DNA of 64,000 nucleotides from Alphaproteobacteria bacterium (GTDB lineage: Bacteria; Pseudomonadota; Alphaproteobacteria; Sphingomonadales; Kordiimonadaceae), in the NCBI GenBank assembly GCA_013372975.1, contig JABXIS010000019.1:1-64000 (forward strand), written 5' to 3'. How positions within the stretch are numbered: the stretch's first letter is position 1; the number at the start of each line of letters is the position of its first letter. Below, one piece after another: positions 25,136 through 33,691 of the stretch. The notes under the pieces are model-generated. The model worked only from the letters and a program-made list of their open reading frames with translations, was not told the DNA's origin and made no database searches. Position numbers and translations under genes: made by a program.

Positions 25136-27472
25136 TTACTCACCCCAACGATAGGTAAATTTGGCACCGAAGGTACGTGGGCGGCTAATGCCAAATCCAT
25201 GCCCCGGGAAGAAATCCCCGCCTTCAGCGGTGCCGTCAAAATACACGCTGTCAAAGATGTTTTCGACATAGGCCACCACAGACCAACCATCAAAGCTTTC
25301 ATAGCCAATTCGGGCGGAGAAATCTGACCAACCTTCTTGTGCATACAGCTCGATGTTATCGAGGCCGCCATAGGTTTTTGACTGCGTACGGAAATCAACA
25401 GAAGCGTTGAATTCGCCGTTCTCACCCATATTCCGGTGATACGATAGCAAACCAGAAAATGTTACCTTCGGCGTGCCCGGCAAGCGATTTCCGTCAACGC
25501 CTTCAGCAACAACTGGATCAACATTACTGATTTCGTTGCTGTTGTAAGAACCAGAGAAGAACGCATCAATGTTTTCGCTGATGATTGCCTGCAAAGTTCC
25601 TTCGAGCCCCGAAGCTTTCACCTTACCAACATTGGTAACGCGCGTGCCCTTGTCAAAATAGTTGAGCTGCAGATCTTTATACCGATAGTGATAAGCGCTC
25701 AGATCAATGCGAATGCGACGATCGAGCATATCACCCTTTACGCCCACTTCGTATGACCAAACGGTCTCTGGCTCAAACTGGTTGAGGCTGGCATTCAGTG
25801 CTACGAGATCCTCTGTAACATCATCATCGTCTGCTTCCACCGCGAAGCTACCAAAGCCACCGGCCTTGAAGCCTCGTGTCGCACTTGCATAGAACATCCA
25901 GTCGTCATTTGGGGTATAGCGAGCAATGAACCGCGGGGTGAAATCATCCCATGATTGCTTGCCCGTCACAAAACCATCAGTGGTCACACCAAATGCCCAA
26001 AACGGCCCCAGATCACTTTCGACAGGCAGGATATAGTTCCCAAAGTCTTTGGTATCCTTGCTGTAACGAAGGCCCATACCAAGCTCAAATTTGTCGCTCA
26101 TGGCATACGTCAGGTCCACATATGCGCCCCAACCTTCATAATTGCCATAGACTTGGTTTGCCTCGAGAAGGCCGACAGAGTTCGGTGTAAACTCACCCCA
26201 CTCATAGTATGCAAACACTTCGGAACAGCTGTAATAATAGTATACTTGGCACATGACCTCTTCGTCACCGCGCTGTTCAAACAGGGCATCGATGTTTTCC
26301 TTATAGTAGGAAACGCCTGCATACCAGCTCAGCGGGCCATCACTATTGGAAACAAGACGCAATTCCTGTTCGAAATAATCGCCTTCCTGTGTCTGGCCAT
26401 AATCGTTGAACCCAATCGGCATGCCATCGAAATCTTCCGCATAGGCATAGTCGTGGTCTTTATATCCAGTCAGCGATGTCAGAGTGGCGAACCCCAGATC
26501 AACGTTGATCTCGGCGCTCAAAGACATGATTTCGCCGCGGTCAAAGTTACCTAGCTTCTGGTCAGCACCAACATCACGACCATTGCCACCTGGGAAAATA
26601 TCGTCGCCGATTACATTCTTCAGGTGCTGAACAATAGACTCGTCGGCACCGTTTGGTCCGTCATCCCGAATGAGGCGATAAATAGAGCCGGTCTGGTCAC
26701 GATCTTCATATTCGAACATAAAGGTCGCATCCCAATTGTCACCACGGGTAGCCGCAGTAGCGCGGAAAGCTGTTTTATCGTGGGCAACCAACTTGTCGTC
26801 GCTAGGCGCGGCTGTGTTATCCACATAGCCATTTTCTTCGCTATGATAGGCCGCAAGACGCAACGCAAAATCTTCAGACATCGGCACATTTACAGCAGCT
26901 TCAGCCTCAAAAATTCCTCGTTCACCAAGGCCCAGTTCGGCATAACCAGATGTAGCGTCAAAGTTCGGCTTCGCTGTATGCAAACTTACCGCACCACTAA
27001 TTGCGTTCCGGCCAAAAAGGAACCCTTGCGGACCCCGCAGAACCTCTGCCCTTTCCATGTCAAACATGGAGGTCACAACAACACCGTTGCGGCCCTGATA
27101 GAGGCCGTTTTTGAAGAAGCCGACAGAAGGATCACCGCCTACACCAAAGTCATTCGTGGAGATACCGCGAATGTTGATATAGTCGATGAAACTGTCTTTA
27201 CTGTCACCGGAAAAACCGGGCGCAAACTTCACCAGATCTTTCACATCATCCAAATTCACACGCTTGGTGAAATTAGCATCAAAGGCGGTGATCGCAACAG
27301 GCACATCCTGGGTCGACTGGGCCCGTTTCTGTGCAGTTACTACCACTTCTTCGATAGCGAGCGCGTTCGTGCCGCTATCCTGTGCAACCGCGGCACCACC
27401 TGCTAGCAGGATCGCGCCCAAGGACGCGCCAGCCGCCAGTGACAGGTTGCGGGTTCGATAGACAGGTTTCAT
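25136..27472 (-). CDS. TonB-dependent outer-membrane receptor
   Basis: A 778-residue outer-membrane receptor that imports a bound ligand using TonB energy. After a signal peptide (ending GGAAVA-Q) comes a TonB box-like EEVVVTAQKR, the plug domain (INIRGIS, ERAEVLRGPQGFLFGRNAISG) and a 22-strand barrel ending RPRTFGAKFTYRW. It is the short-extension type common in sphingomonads and marine alphaproteobacteria, and not obviously a siderophore receptor. I start at ATG 27472, with GGGGAGGAG upstream; the frame extends 26 residues further without a signal. Sitting between sulfotransferase and aminotransferase in a polyamine operon, it may import a polyamine-containing ligand; that is inference. Confidence 0.92.
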   Translation of the reverse strand: MKPVYRTRNLSLAAGASLGAILLAGGAAVAQDSGTNALAIEEVVVTAQKRAQSTQDVPVAITAFDANFTKRVNLDDVKDLVKFAPGFSGDSKDSFIDYINIRGISTNDFGVGGDPSVGFFKNGLYQGRNGVVVTSMFDMERAEVLRGPQGFLFGRNAISGAVSLHTAKPNFDATSGYAELGLGERGIFEAEAAVNVPMSEDFALRLAAYHSEENGYVDNTAAPSDDKLVAHDKTAFRATAATRGDNWDATFMFEYEDRDQTGSIYRLIRDDGPNGADESIVQHLKNVIGDDIFPGGNGRDVGADQKLGNFDRGEIMSLSAEINVDLGFATLTSLTGYKDHDYAYAEDFDGMPIGFNDYGQTQEGDYFEQELRLVSNSDGPLSWYAGVSYYKENIDALFEQRGDEEVMCQVYYYYSCSEVFAYYEWGEFTPNSVGLLEANQVYGNYEGWGAYVDLTYAMSDKFELGMGLRYSKDTKDFGNYILPVESDLGPFWAFGVTTDGFVTGKQSWDDFTPRFIARYTPNDDWMFYASATRGFKAGGFGSFAVEADDDDVTEDLVALNASLNQFEPETVWSYEVGVKGDMLDRRIRIDLSAYHYRYKDLQLNYFDKGTRVTNVGKVKASGLEGTLQAIISENIDAFFSGSYNSNEISNVDPVVAEGVDGNRLPGTPKVTFSGLLSYHRNMGENGEFNASVDFRTQSKTYGGLDNIELYAQEGWSDFSARIGYESFDGWSVVAYVENIFDSVYFDGTAEGGDFFPGHGFGISRPRTFGAKFTYRWGE

Positions 27473-27599
27473 ACTCTGCTCCTCCCCTAAGGATATGCCC
27501 GAACCTTTCGGGCGTGTAAGCAGCCTCTGTCTGGTGAAAGCTGCTCTCATGTTTAAACCACTACAGGAAGGCGACCAATAGATGCGCCTCCTGCCCTAC

Positions 27600-29234
27600 C
27601 TAATTGGGTTCAATCTTGAACCCCGCCTTCTGAAGCACCTTCTTCATGGGTTCCAGATGGCTTTCAAATTCTCTCCAGCGCCCTACAGAGCGCGTATGGG
27701 CCTTTTCCCGCACCTGTGCGGCACTGGCCGTTGTCACTGCGGCATCCTGATTATGGAAATCGATACAGGCGCTTTGCCAATCGAGGCCAAGGAAGTCGAT
27801 AATTCGGCGGGCTTCAGGCTCAAGGCCCTGCACCACAGCCTCATATTCAACATCCAGGATACGGTCCCCAAGGACATCTCGCCATGTATCCATCAGCTTG
27901 CGATACCGAACGTGGTGACGCGCCATTTCTTCCTGATCATAGGAATGATAGTAGGCCTCGGCGAACAACTGTTTGTAGCTTGCGAAACAGCTATCCATCG
28001 GGTCACGCACGATATGAATGATCTTGGCATTCGGGAGTGCGGCCGCAATCAGCGGCAGATACATGTAATTTACCGGCAGCTTATCTACAAAATGCAGTGC
28101 ATCCGGGCGTACAGACCGGGTTGTCTCCAGATACAGGTCTCCCAGCGCCTTCATGTCTAGGTCTGGCGCCTTCCTGACAATCTCAGCCGTCATCGGTTTA
28201 GGTGAACTCATCTCCGCAAGGCGCTTTATCGCCATGCCGAACTGCTGCAACTCTCCCGCAGACGCAACATCTGTGTGTGCAGTGATAATGCGCTCAACAA
28301 GTGTGGTACCCGTGCGCGGTTGGCCAACGATGAAGACCGGAGCATCACTCTCCGCACCACCGGGCTGTCCATCAAACCATGACTTATCGAGGGTTTCAGC
28401 GAGTGTATCGAACAACTCGCATTCTGCCGCTTCATCATAATTGATTTGCGACCGCCTGCTTTTTGCCCCGGCCTGATAGGCCTCAAAGGCGGCATCCCAA
28501 TTCGCCTGATCCTCATATTCTTTACCAATGGCATAGTTGAGGAATGCACCGCTTGGATGGTCTGTAGGCAATTTCTTCAGGATTGCCTGCATTTCGTCTA
28601 TATGGCGGCTATCAACAGCCTTATCAAGGCGCGACAGCATCCAGTGAGCCATACCGTCATAAGGCTTTTCCTTAAGGACCAAACGTAACGCGTCCGCAGC
28701 TTCTTCAAGCCTGCCGAGGAAAGTTAGGGCTTTGGCCCGGCTCAGTTCAAAAAAAGATGAGCTGGCGCCGGCAGCAGCCTTGTCGAACCAGATAAGCGCC
28801 TTTTCCTGATCTCCGAGAACGCTATACACATTTCCGATAACGTCCAACACCATGGCATCTGACGGATTGCCTGCTTCCGCCTTATTCAGCGTTTCCTCTG
28901 CAACGGAAAATTGGCCCATCTTTGCACAGCAGCGCGCAAGCTGGGCCCAACCAGCAATATGGTTTTCATCCAATGAAACAACGTTCCTGAACGCCCGGCG
29001 AGCCGTGATCCATTCGCCACTTTCGATACCGACCAAGCCCACAAGAAAGTGCGCTTCAACTTGCTTGGGACGGTATTTTAAAACCAGATTGCAGCAATTG
29101 CCGGCTTCCTTGAAGTCGCGCCGCATCAGGGCTTCATAGCCACGGCGCAAAAACTTGGCCGCGTCCGCCTGCCCCATCTCCCTTGGAGCAGCAGAATTCT
29201 GGCGAAGTCCAGCAATGTGGCCTGATGAATTCAT
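27600..29234 (-). CDS. TPR-sulfotransferase family protein
   Basis: A 544-residue two-part protein. The first 260 residues are tetratricopeptide-type helical repeats (for example FLRRGYEALMRRDFKEAG and ARRAFRNVVSLDENHIAGW). The rest is a PAPS-type sulfotransferase domain with the 5'-phosphosulfate loop VGQPRTGTT (303-311), the 3'-phosphate motif IVRDPMDSCFASYKQLF and a basic late segment. It would move a sulfate from PAPS to an unidentified acceptor. It starts 3 bases after the puuB stop, so it is clearly in the polyamine operon, an unexpected partner. Such genes often neighbour TonB-dependent receptors in marine bacteria, as here. Confidence 0.88.
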   Translation of the reverse strand: MNSSGHIAGLRQNSAAPREMGQADAAKFLRRGYEALMRRDFKEAGNCCNLVLKYRPKQVEAHFLVGLVGIESGEWITARRAFRNVVSLDENHIAGWAQLARCCAKMGQFSVAEETLNKAEAGNPSDAMVLDVIGNVYSVLGDQEKALIWFDKAAAGASSSFFELSRAKALTFLGRLEEAADALRLVLKEKPYDGMAHWMLSRLDKAVDSRHIDEMQAILKKLPTDHPSGAFLNYAIGKEYEDQANWDAAFEAYQAGAKSRRSQINYDEAAECELFDTLAETLDKSWFDGQPGGAESDAPVFIVGQPRTGTTLVERIITAHTDVASAGELQQFGMAIKRLAEMSSPKPMTAEIVRKAPDLDMKALGDLYLETTRSVRPDALHFVDKLPVNYMYLPLIAAALPNAKIIHIVRDPMDSCFASYKQLFAEAYYHSYDQEEMARHHVRYRKLMDTWRDVLGDRILDVEYEAVVQGLEPEARRIIDFLGLDWQSACIDFHNQDAAVTTASAAQVREKAHTRSVGRWREFESHLEPMKKVLQKAGFKIEPN

Positions 29235-29237
29235 TTC

Positions 29238-30548
29238 TTACCCCAATGCATCCTTCAATCTGTAATAGGCCATACCAACCGCCTGAATGGGTGCCTTGAA
29301 CATCTGTCCGCCCGGGAACGGGGGATGTTTGATTTTGGCCATCACATCAAAGCGCTCCATCTGGCCCGAGATTGCCTCGGCAATCAGGCGCGCAGACATA
29401 TGCGTTGGCGCCACGCCGTGCCCTGAATAAGCTTGCGCGAAATAAACATTTGGCGCCAGCCTCCCAAGTTGCGGGATACGGTTCAAACCAATGCCCATAT
29501 AGCCACCCCAGGCATGATCAATTTTCACACCCTTGAGCTGCGGGAATACCTTAAGAACATTCGGCATAATGGCACCAATAATATCCCTCGGATGACGGCC
29601 TGAGTAAGTTGCCAACCCACCAAAAAGTAAACGATTATCGGCAGTTAGTCGAAAGTAATCCAATGCCCAGCGCTGATCACACACAGCAAAGTTCGCGGGG
29701 AGTATTTCTTTTGCAACACTCTCTTCCAACGGTTCCGTCGTCACGATATAGCTGCCCGTTGGCAATATTCGCGATGCCAGTTTTGGCACAAGCTTGCCCA
29801 GATAGGCATTGCCACCCAGAACCAGTATATCTGCGGTGATCCGGCAGGTATCCATATCGATGGTAACCTTGTCGCCATATTCGATCTTGGATACACGTGC
29901 ATCTTCGAAGATTTTGGCACCAAGCTTCTCTGCAGCCCTAGCTTCACCGCGCACAAGATTAAGCACATGGCAATGACCCCACCCCATGTTGGTCAGGCCA
30001 CCGATATAACGGTCTGAACCGACGTAGTTTTTCACCTCGTCAGCACCAACCATTCTCTGCTCGGGCTTGTAGCCAAAAGACTTAAGCGTTTCCATGGATT
30101 CAGCAAGTTCATCCATCTCGCGCTGCTTCATCGCAGCATCGAAATAGCCCCATTTCATATCGCAGTCGATATCATACTTGCTGATCCACTCATCAATGAT
30201 ATCAACGCATTCAACGCCCATTTCCCATGCAGCGCGCGCATTGTCCCGACCGAAAACCTTCTGGATTTTGGACATATTGGACAATTCAGGCCCATAACCG
30301 CCAATCACCTGCCCGCCGTTGCGCCCTGATGCACCCCAACCAATGCGGTTTTGCTCAACAAGGGCAACGTCATAGCCCTTCTCGGCAAGATGCAGCGCAG
30401 CCGCGACGCCGGTGAAACCGCCCCCCACCACGCACACATTCACATGCATATTACCTTCCAGCCGCCTGAAGGGCGTCAGGTCATTGCATGTCGCCGTATA
30501 ATAGGACGGCGGGAACTGGTCGGTGTGAATGGAATCACGAATACGCAT
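29238..30548 (-). CDS. puuB: Gamma-glutamylputrescine oxidase-like FAD enzyme (copy 1)
   Basis: A 436-residue flavoprotein of the DAO family. It oxidises gamma-glutamylputrescine to gamma-glutamyl-gamma-aminobutyraldehyde with release of ammonia and H2O2 (PuuB in E. coli, PauB in Pseudomonas). The FAD dinucleotide motif is VNVCVVGGGFTGVAAALHLAE (split around residue 40), followed by VALVEQNRIGWGASGRNGGQ, the typical DAO second motif. DYFRLTADNRLLFGG and YSGHGVAPTHM lie near the end. ATG 30548 follows GAGG. It lies 8 bases after puuA1. A second oxidase is at 33692; the two share the family marks but differ clearly, which suggests different polyamine conjugates. Confidence 0.92.
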   Translation of the reverse strand: MRIRDSIHTDQFPPSYYTATCNDLTPFRRLEGNMHVNVCVVGGGFTGVAAALHLAEKGYDVALVEQNRIGWGASGRNGGQVIGGYGPELSNMSKIQKVFGRDNARAAWEMGVECVDIIDEWISKYDIDCDMKWGYFDAAMKQREMDELAESMETLKSFGYKPEQRMVGADEVKNYVGSDRYIGGLTNMGWGHCHVLNLVRGEARAAEKLGAKIFEDARVSKIEYGDKVTIDMDTCRITADILVLGGNAYLGKLVPKLASRILPTGSYIVTTEPLEESVAKEILPANFAVCDQRWALDYFRLTADNRLLFGGLATYSGRHPRDIIGAIMPNVLKVFPQLKGVKIDHAWGGYMGIGLNRIPQLGRLAPNVYFAQAYSGHGVAPTHMSARLIAEAISGQMERFDVMAKIKHPPFPGGQMFKAPIQAVGMAYYRLKDALG

Positions 30549-30556
30549 ACAGGCCT

Positions 30557-31915
30557 CTAGATAATCCTTAAGTAGTTTTCATAGTCAGCAGCGCTGATTT
30601 GCCGGTGGAAATCCTCTTCCTCTGAGCGGCGAACCCGAAGGTACAGATCCACAAAATCATTACCCAGATAGGTGCGCATGATCTTGCTTTTCTCAAGCAC
30701 ATCGAGAGCAATACGCCAACGTGGAGGCAATACGCCTGCAAAATCCACAAGATCGAATTCACCCAGCGGCTCACCAGGATCGCTTTCTTCTTCCATACCG
30801 TAAAAGGCGCCGGCAAGGATGGCTGCCACAACCAGATGCGGGCAAACGTCAGCACCACACACCCGATGTTCAAACCGGCGATTTGCATCATCTGAAAGCG
30901 GCAAGCGTACGCTCAGGCGGCGGTTATTTTCGCCCCAATTCGGCACCACGGGCGCAAACCACTCTGGATCAAAGCGGCGGAAACTGTTCGCATTTGGGGC
31001 AAAAAAGGCTGTGGCCTGCGGCATGGTGCGCAACAGACCACCCACCGCGTGCGCGAGCCTAGCCTCACCTTCCTCACCCGAGAAAATATTTTCGCCTTCG
31101 GCATCCAACACGCTGACATGCGCGTGCAGGCCATTGCCCACTTCGTCAAAGATTGGCTTGGCCATAAAACTGGCAAGCAGGCCGTGCTTCAACGCCACTG
31201 ACTTCACTGCACGTTTCAGAAGAAGCGCGTCATCACATGCTTTCTCCACATCGGAGGTATGCTGCAGGTTCACTTCGAACTGGCCGTTGCCATACTCGCA
31301 AACCAGCCCGATAACTTCGAGGCCCTGCGCCCGACAGCCATCTTCGATTTCCTGCATCAAGCCTTCGAAATCGTAGAAAATATCCATGTTATAGCAGTTG
31401 GCACCAGTCGCAGCCGCCATACCGTTTGGCGGCGATACTGGCACTGGAGGCACCGATCCTGCTTCGAACAGGAAAAATTCATACTCAAGCGCAATAACCG
31501 GCTTGAGCCCTTTTTCGCTATAATGATCGAGAACGCCCTGCAACACAGTGCGCGGATCCATGAAAAACGGAGATCCGTCAGTATCTTGCATTGTAACCTG
31601 AATCTGCGCGGTAGGTCGGCTTGCCCAGGGCACCACCTTCAACGTGCCAGGCACCGGCATACACACCCTGTCTGGGTCGCTACCATAATCATCGAGAATG
31701 GATTCAGCATTGGCGCCATTGGTGGTCAGAAAAGGTGTGGTAATCGGAAAAGGAATACCATTTTTCGCCAAATTCTTGAGGCCGGATATTGGCATCTGCT
31801 TGCCGCGGAAGATGCCATTCATATCGGCGATCATCACTTCCACGGTTTCAATTTCCGGATTGGCTTCAAGAAAAGCCTGTATTTCCTCAGTCATTGGCAT
31901 TTGTCTATTGCTCAC
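30557..31915 (-). CDS. puuA: Gamma-glutamylpolyamine synthetase, glutamine-synthetase family (copy 1)
   Basis: A 452-residue enzyme of the glutamine synthetase family, joining glutamate to a polyamine amino group with ATP, the entry reaction of the gamma-glutamyl route. It has the IADMNGIFRGKQMP start, EYEFFLFE (metal site), NGLHAHVSV and the RFEHRVCGADVCPHLVVAAIL C-terminal part. Absence of the adenylylation tyrosine loop is usual for PuuA-type proteins. It starts at GTG 31915, directly after the gabD stop, with GGGG at 7 bases. A paralogue lies in the opposite arm (36643). Confidence 0.92.
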   Translation of the reverse strand: MSNRQMPMTEEIQAFLEANPEIETVEVMIADMNGIFRGKQMPISGLKNLAKNGIPFPITTPFLTTNGANAESILDDYGSDPDRVCMPVPGTLKVVPWASRPTAQIQVTMQDTDGSPFFMDPRTVLQGVLDHYSEKGLKPVIALEYEFFLFEAGSVPPVPVSPPNGMAAATGANCYNMDIFYDFEGLMQEIEDGCRAQGLEVIGLVCEYGNGQFEVNLQHTSDVEKACDDALLLKRAVKSVALKHGLLASFMAKPIFDEVGNGLHAHVSVLDAEGENIFSGEEGEARLAHAVGGLLRTMPQATAFFAPNANSFRRFDPEWFAPVVPNWGENNRRLSVRLPLSDDANRRFEHRVCGADVCPHLVVAAILAGAFYGMEEESDPGEPLGEFDLVDFAGVLPPRWRIALDVLEKSKIMRTYLGNDFVDLYLRVRRSEEEDFHRQISAADYENYLRII

Positions 31916-31916
31916 A

Positions 31917-33371
31917 TTAAATCCCCGCCATGCAGAGATATTTTACTTCAACATAATCTTCGATACCGTAGCGTGAGCCCTCGCGACCGAGGCCGGATTG
32001 CTTCACGCCACCAAATGGCGCCACTTCAGTTGACAGGATACCTGTATTTATACCGACCATGCCATACTCAAGCGCCTCCGCCACACGCCAAACGCGGGAC
32101 AGATTGTTGGCATAGAAATAAGAGGCCAAACCAAATTCCGTGTCGTTTGCTTGCGCCACAACGTCAGCTTCGTCACTGAAACGGAACACAGGCGCCACAG
32201 GGCCAAAGGTTTCCTCGCGGGCCACCTTCATCTCTTTGGTAACATTTTTCAGAAGAGTTGGCTCGAAGAAGCTACCGCCCTTTTGATGCCGCTTGCCGCC
32301 TGCAACAAGTTCGGCACCTTTCGACAGTGCGTCGGCAATATGGTCTTCCACTTTTTCAAGGGCTTCAATATTGATAAGCGGCCCCTGCACAACACCATCC
32401 TCCGCACCATCACCTACTTTCATTTCAGCGACTTTAGCAGCCAGCTTTTCAACGAAGGTGTCATATACGCCATCCTGTACATACATACGGTTTGCGCATA
32501 CACACGTCTGCCCTGAATTACGATATTTGGACGCCATAGCGCCTTCAACTGCGGCATCAAGATCAGCATCGTCAAATACGATGAACGGCGCGTTACCCCC
32601 CAATTCCAGCGATACCTTCTTGATATCATCTGAACACTGACGCATCAAAACGCGCCCTACTTCGGTGGACCCTGTGAAGGTTAACTTGCGCACGGCCTCA
32701 TTGGCGCACATCTCGCCACCGATGTCGCGCGATTTGGTACCTACCACAACATTCAAGAGCCCCTTGGGCAAACCTGCGCGTTCAGCCAACTCGGCCAATG
32801 CAAGCGCAGAAAGCGGTGTCTCTGCAGCCGGTTTAACGATAACAGGACAACCAACTGCAAGCGCGGGCGCCACCTTACGAGTGATCATGGCATTAGGAAA
32901 ATTCCACGGCGTAATTGCCGCCACGACGCCAATCGCTTGCTTTAATACAATAATTCTCTTGTCCGCCTGATGCTGGGGAATTACATCGCCATACAGGCGC
33001 TTACCCTCTTCCGCGAACCACTCAATAAAGCTGGCACCATAAGCGATTTCACCACGCGCCTCGGCAAGTGGCTTACCCATCTCTGCCGTCAATATCTGAG
33101 CCAGGTCCTCTTGCGCTTCCATGATCAGCTGATACCAGCGCTTCAGAATCTTTGACCGGTCATTCGCCACACGGCCACGCCAATCAACAAAGGCAGCTTC
33201 GGCAGCCTCGATCGCACGGCGGGTTTCTTCGGCGCCCATGTTTGGCAAGGATGCCAGCACCTCGCCTGTCGCTGGATTGGTAACATTGAAAGTTTCGCCG
33301 CTATCCGCACCAACCCAGGAGCCATCAATATAGCCAGCATTCTTCAACAGACCACGATCCGATAAATGCAT
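31917..33371 (-). CDS. gabD: Succinate-semialdehyde dehydrogenase
   Basis: A 484-residue NAD(P)-dependent aldehyde dehydrogenase, oxidising succinate semialdehyde to succinate, the last step of GABA breakdown. Family marks are the TPWNFPNAMITRK region, the nucleotide loop FTGSTEVGRVLM, LELGGNAPFIVFDDAD with its catalytic Glu, and the catalytic Cys in NSGQTCVCANRMYV, the GabD-type signature. I start at ATG 33371, giving a length close to E. coli GabD (482); the frame is open 17 residues further. It is the promoter-proximal gene of the leftward arm and faces the control region at 33372-33691. Confidence 0.93.
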   Translation of the reverse strand: MHLSDRGLLKNAGYIDGSWVGADSGETFNVTNPATGEVLASLPNMGAEETRRAIEAAEAAFVDWRGRVANDRSKILKRWYQLIMEAQEDLAQILTAEMGKPLAEARGEIAYGASFIEWFAEEGKRLYGDVIPQHQADKRIIVLKQAIGVVAAITPWNFPNAMITRKVAPALAVGCPVIVKPAAETPLSALALAELAERAGLPKGLLNVVVGTKSRDIGGEMCANEAVRKLTFTGSTEVGRVLMRQCSDDIKKVSLELGGNAPFIVFDDADLDAAVEGAMASKYRNSGQTCVCANRMYVQDGVYDTFVEKLAAKVAEMKVGDGAEDGVVQGPLINIEALEKVEDHIADALSKGAELVAGGKRHQKGGSFFEPTLLKNVTKEMKVAREETFGPVAPVFRFSDEADVVAQANDTEFGLASYFYANNLSRVWRVAEALEYGMVGINTGILSTEVAPFGGVKQSGLGREGSRYGIEDYVEVKYLCMAGI

Positions 33372-33691
33372 TTTTCTTTCATCCCACAAACAATGAGCAA
33401 AGCCACCAACCCAGCAGCGCATTACTCACCACAATACGCAATTCGGTTAACAACACAGCCTTCCAAGCGCTCCGCAATGTGATCACAAAATATAGATGCT
33501 GTCAACATCCCCAAACTGCATTTTAACGAAACTCGCCATGTGAAATAGCAGAAAATCTATATTTATAAAGAAATTCCATTATTGACGATGAGTAAATTGC
33601 TTTCTTGACGACACGTCATTTTTGTGATCACATTATCTCAAGTTTATTGCTTTTGGTGCATGCAGTGCACCGGATTTCTAAAGGTGTAATC
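33372..33691. promoter_or_regulatory. Divergent control region of the polyamine locus
   Basis: About 320 AT-rich bases between gabD and the second puuB, with no gene. It holds two perfect copies of the 10-bp palindrome TGTGATCACA (33478-33487 and 33623-33632), 145 bases apart. A 10-bp inverted pair AAATATAGAT/ATCTATATTT (33488-33497, 33555-33564) begins directly after the first copy. A TGACG-ACA-CGTCA dyad (33606-33618) lies within two TTGACGA repeats (33592, 33605). These are good candidates for operators of the local GntR regulator or a CRP/FNR-like protein controlling both arms. The symmetry is seen directly; the protein that binds is not known. Confidence 0.7.

Noticed and set aside
31259-32179. 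Open frame of 306 codons on the plus strand
   Set aside because: Antisense to puuA copy 1 and the end of gabD; composition is that of a shadow frame.
33480-33500. PuuR-type operator, because AAAATATA occurs here
   Set aside because: Only the first eight bases recall the PuuR site as I remember it, and no PuuR-like gene is present; the inverted repeat explains the sequence better.
33605-33691. Longer second puuB reading from TTG 33605
   Set aside because: It would run through the operator dyads and add residues unlike the family; TTG 33692 has AAGGTG correctly placed.
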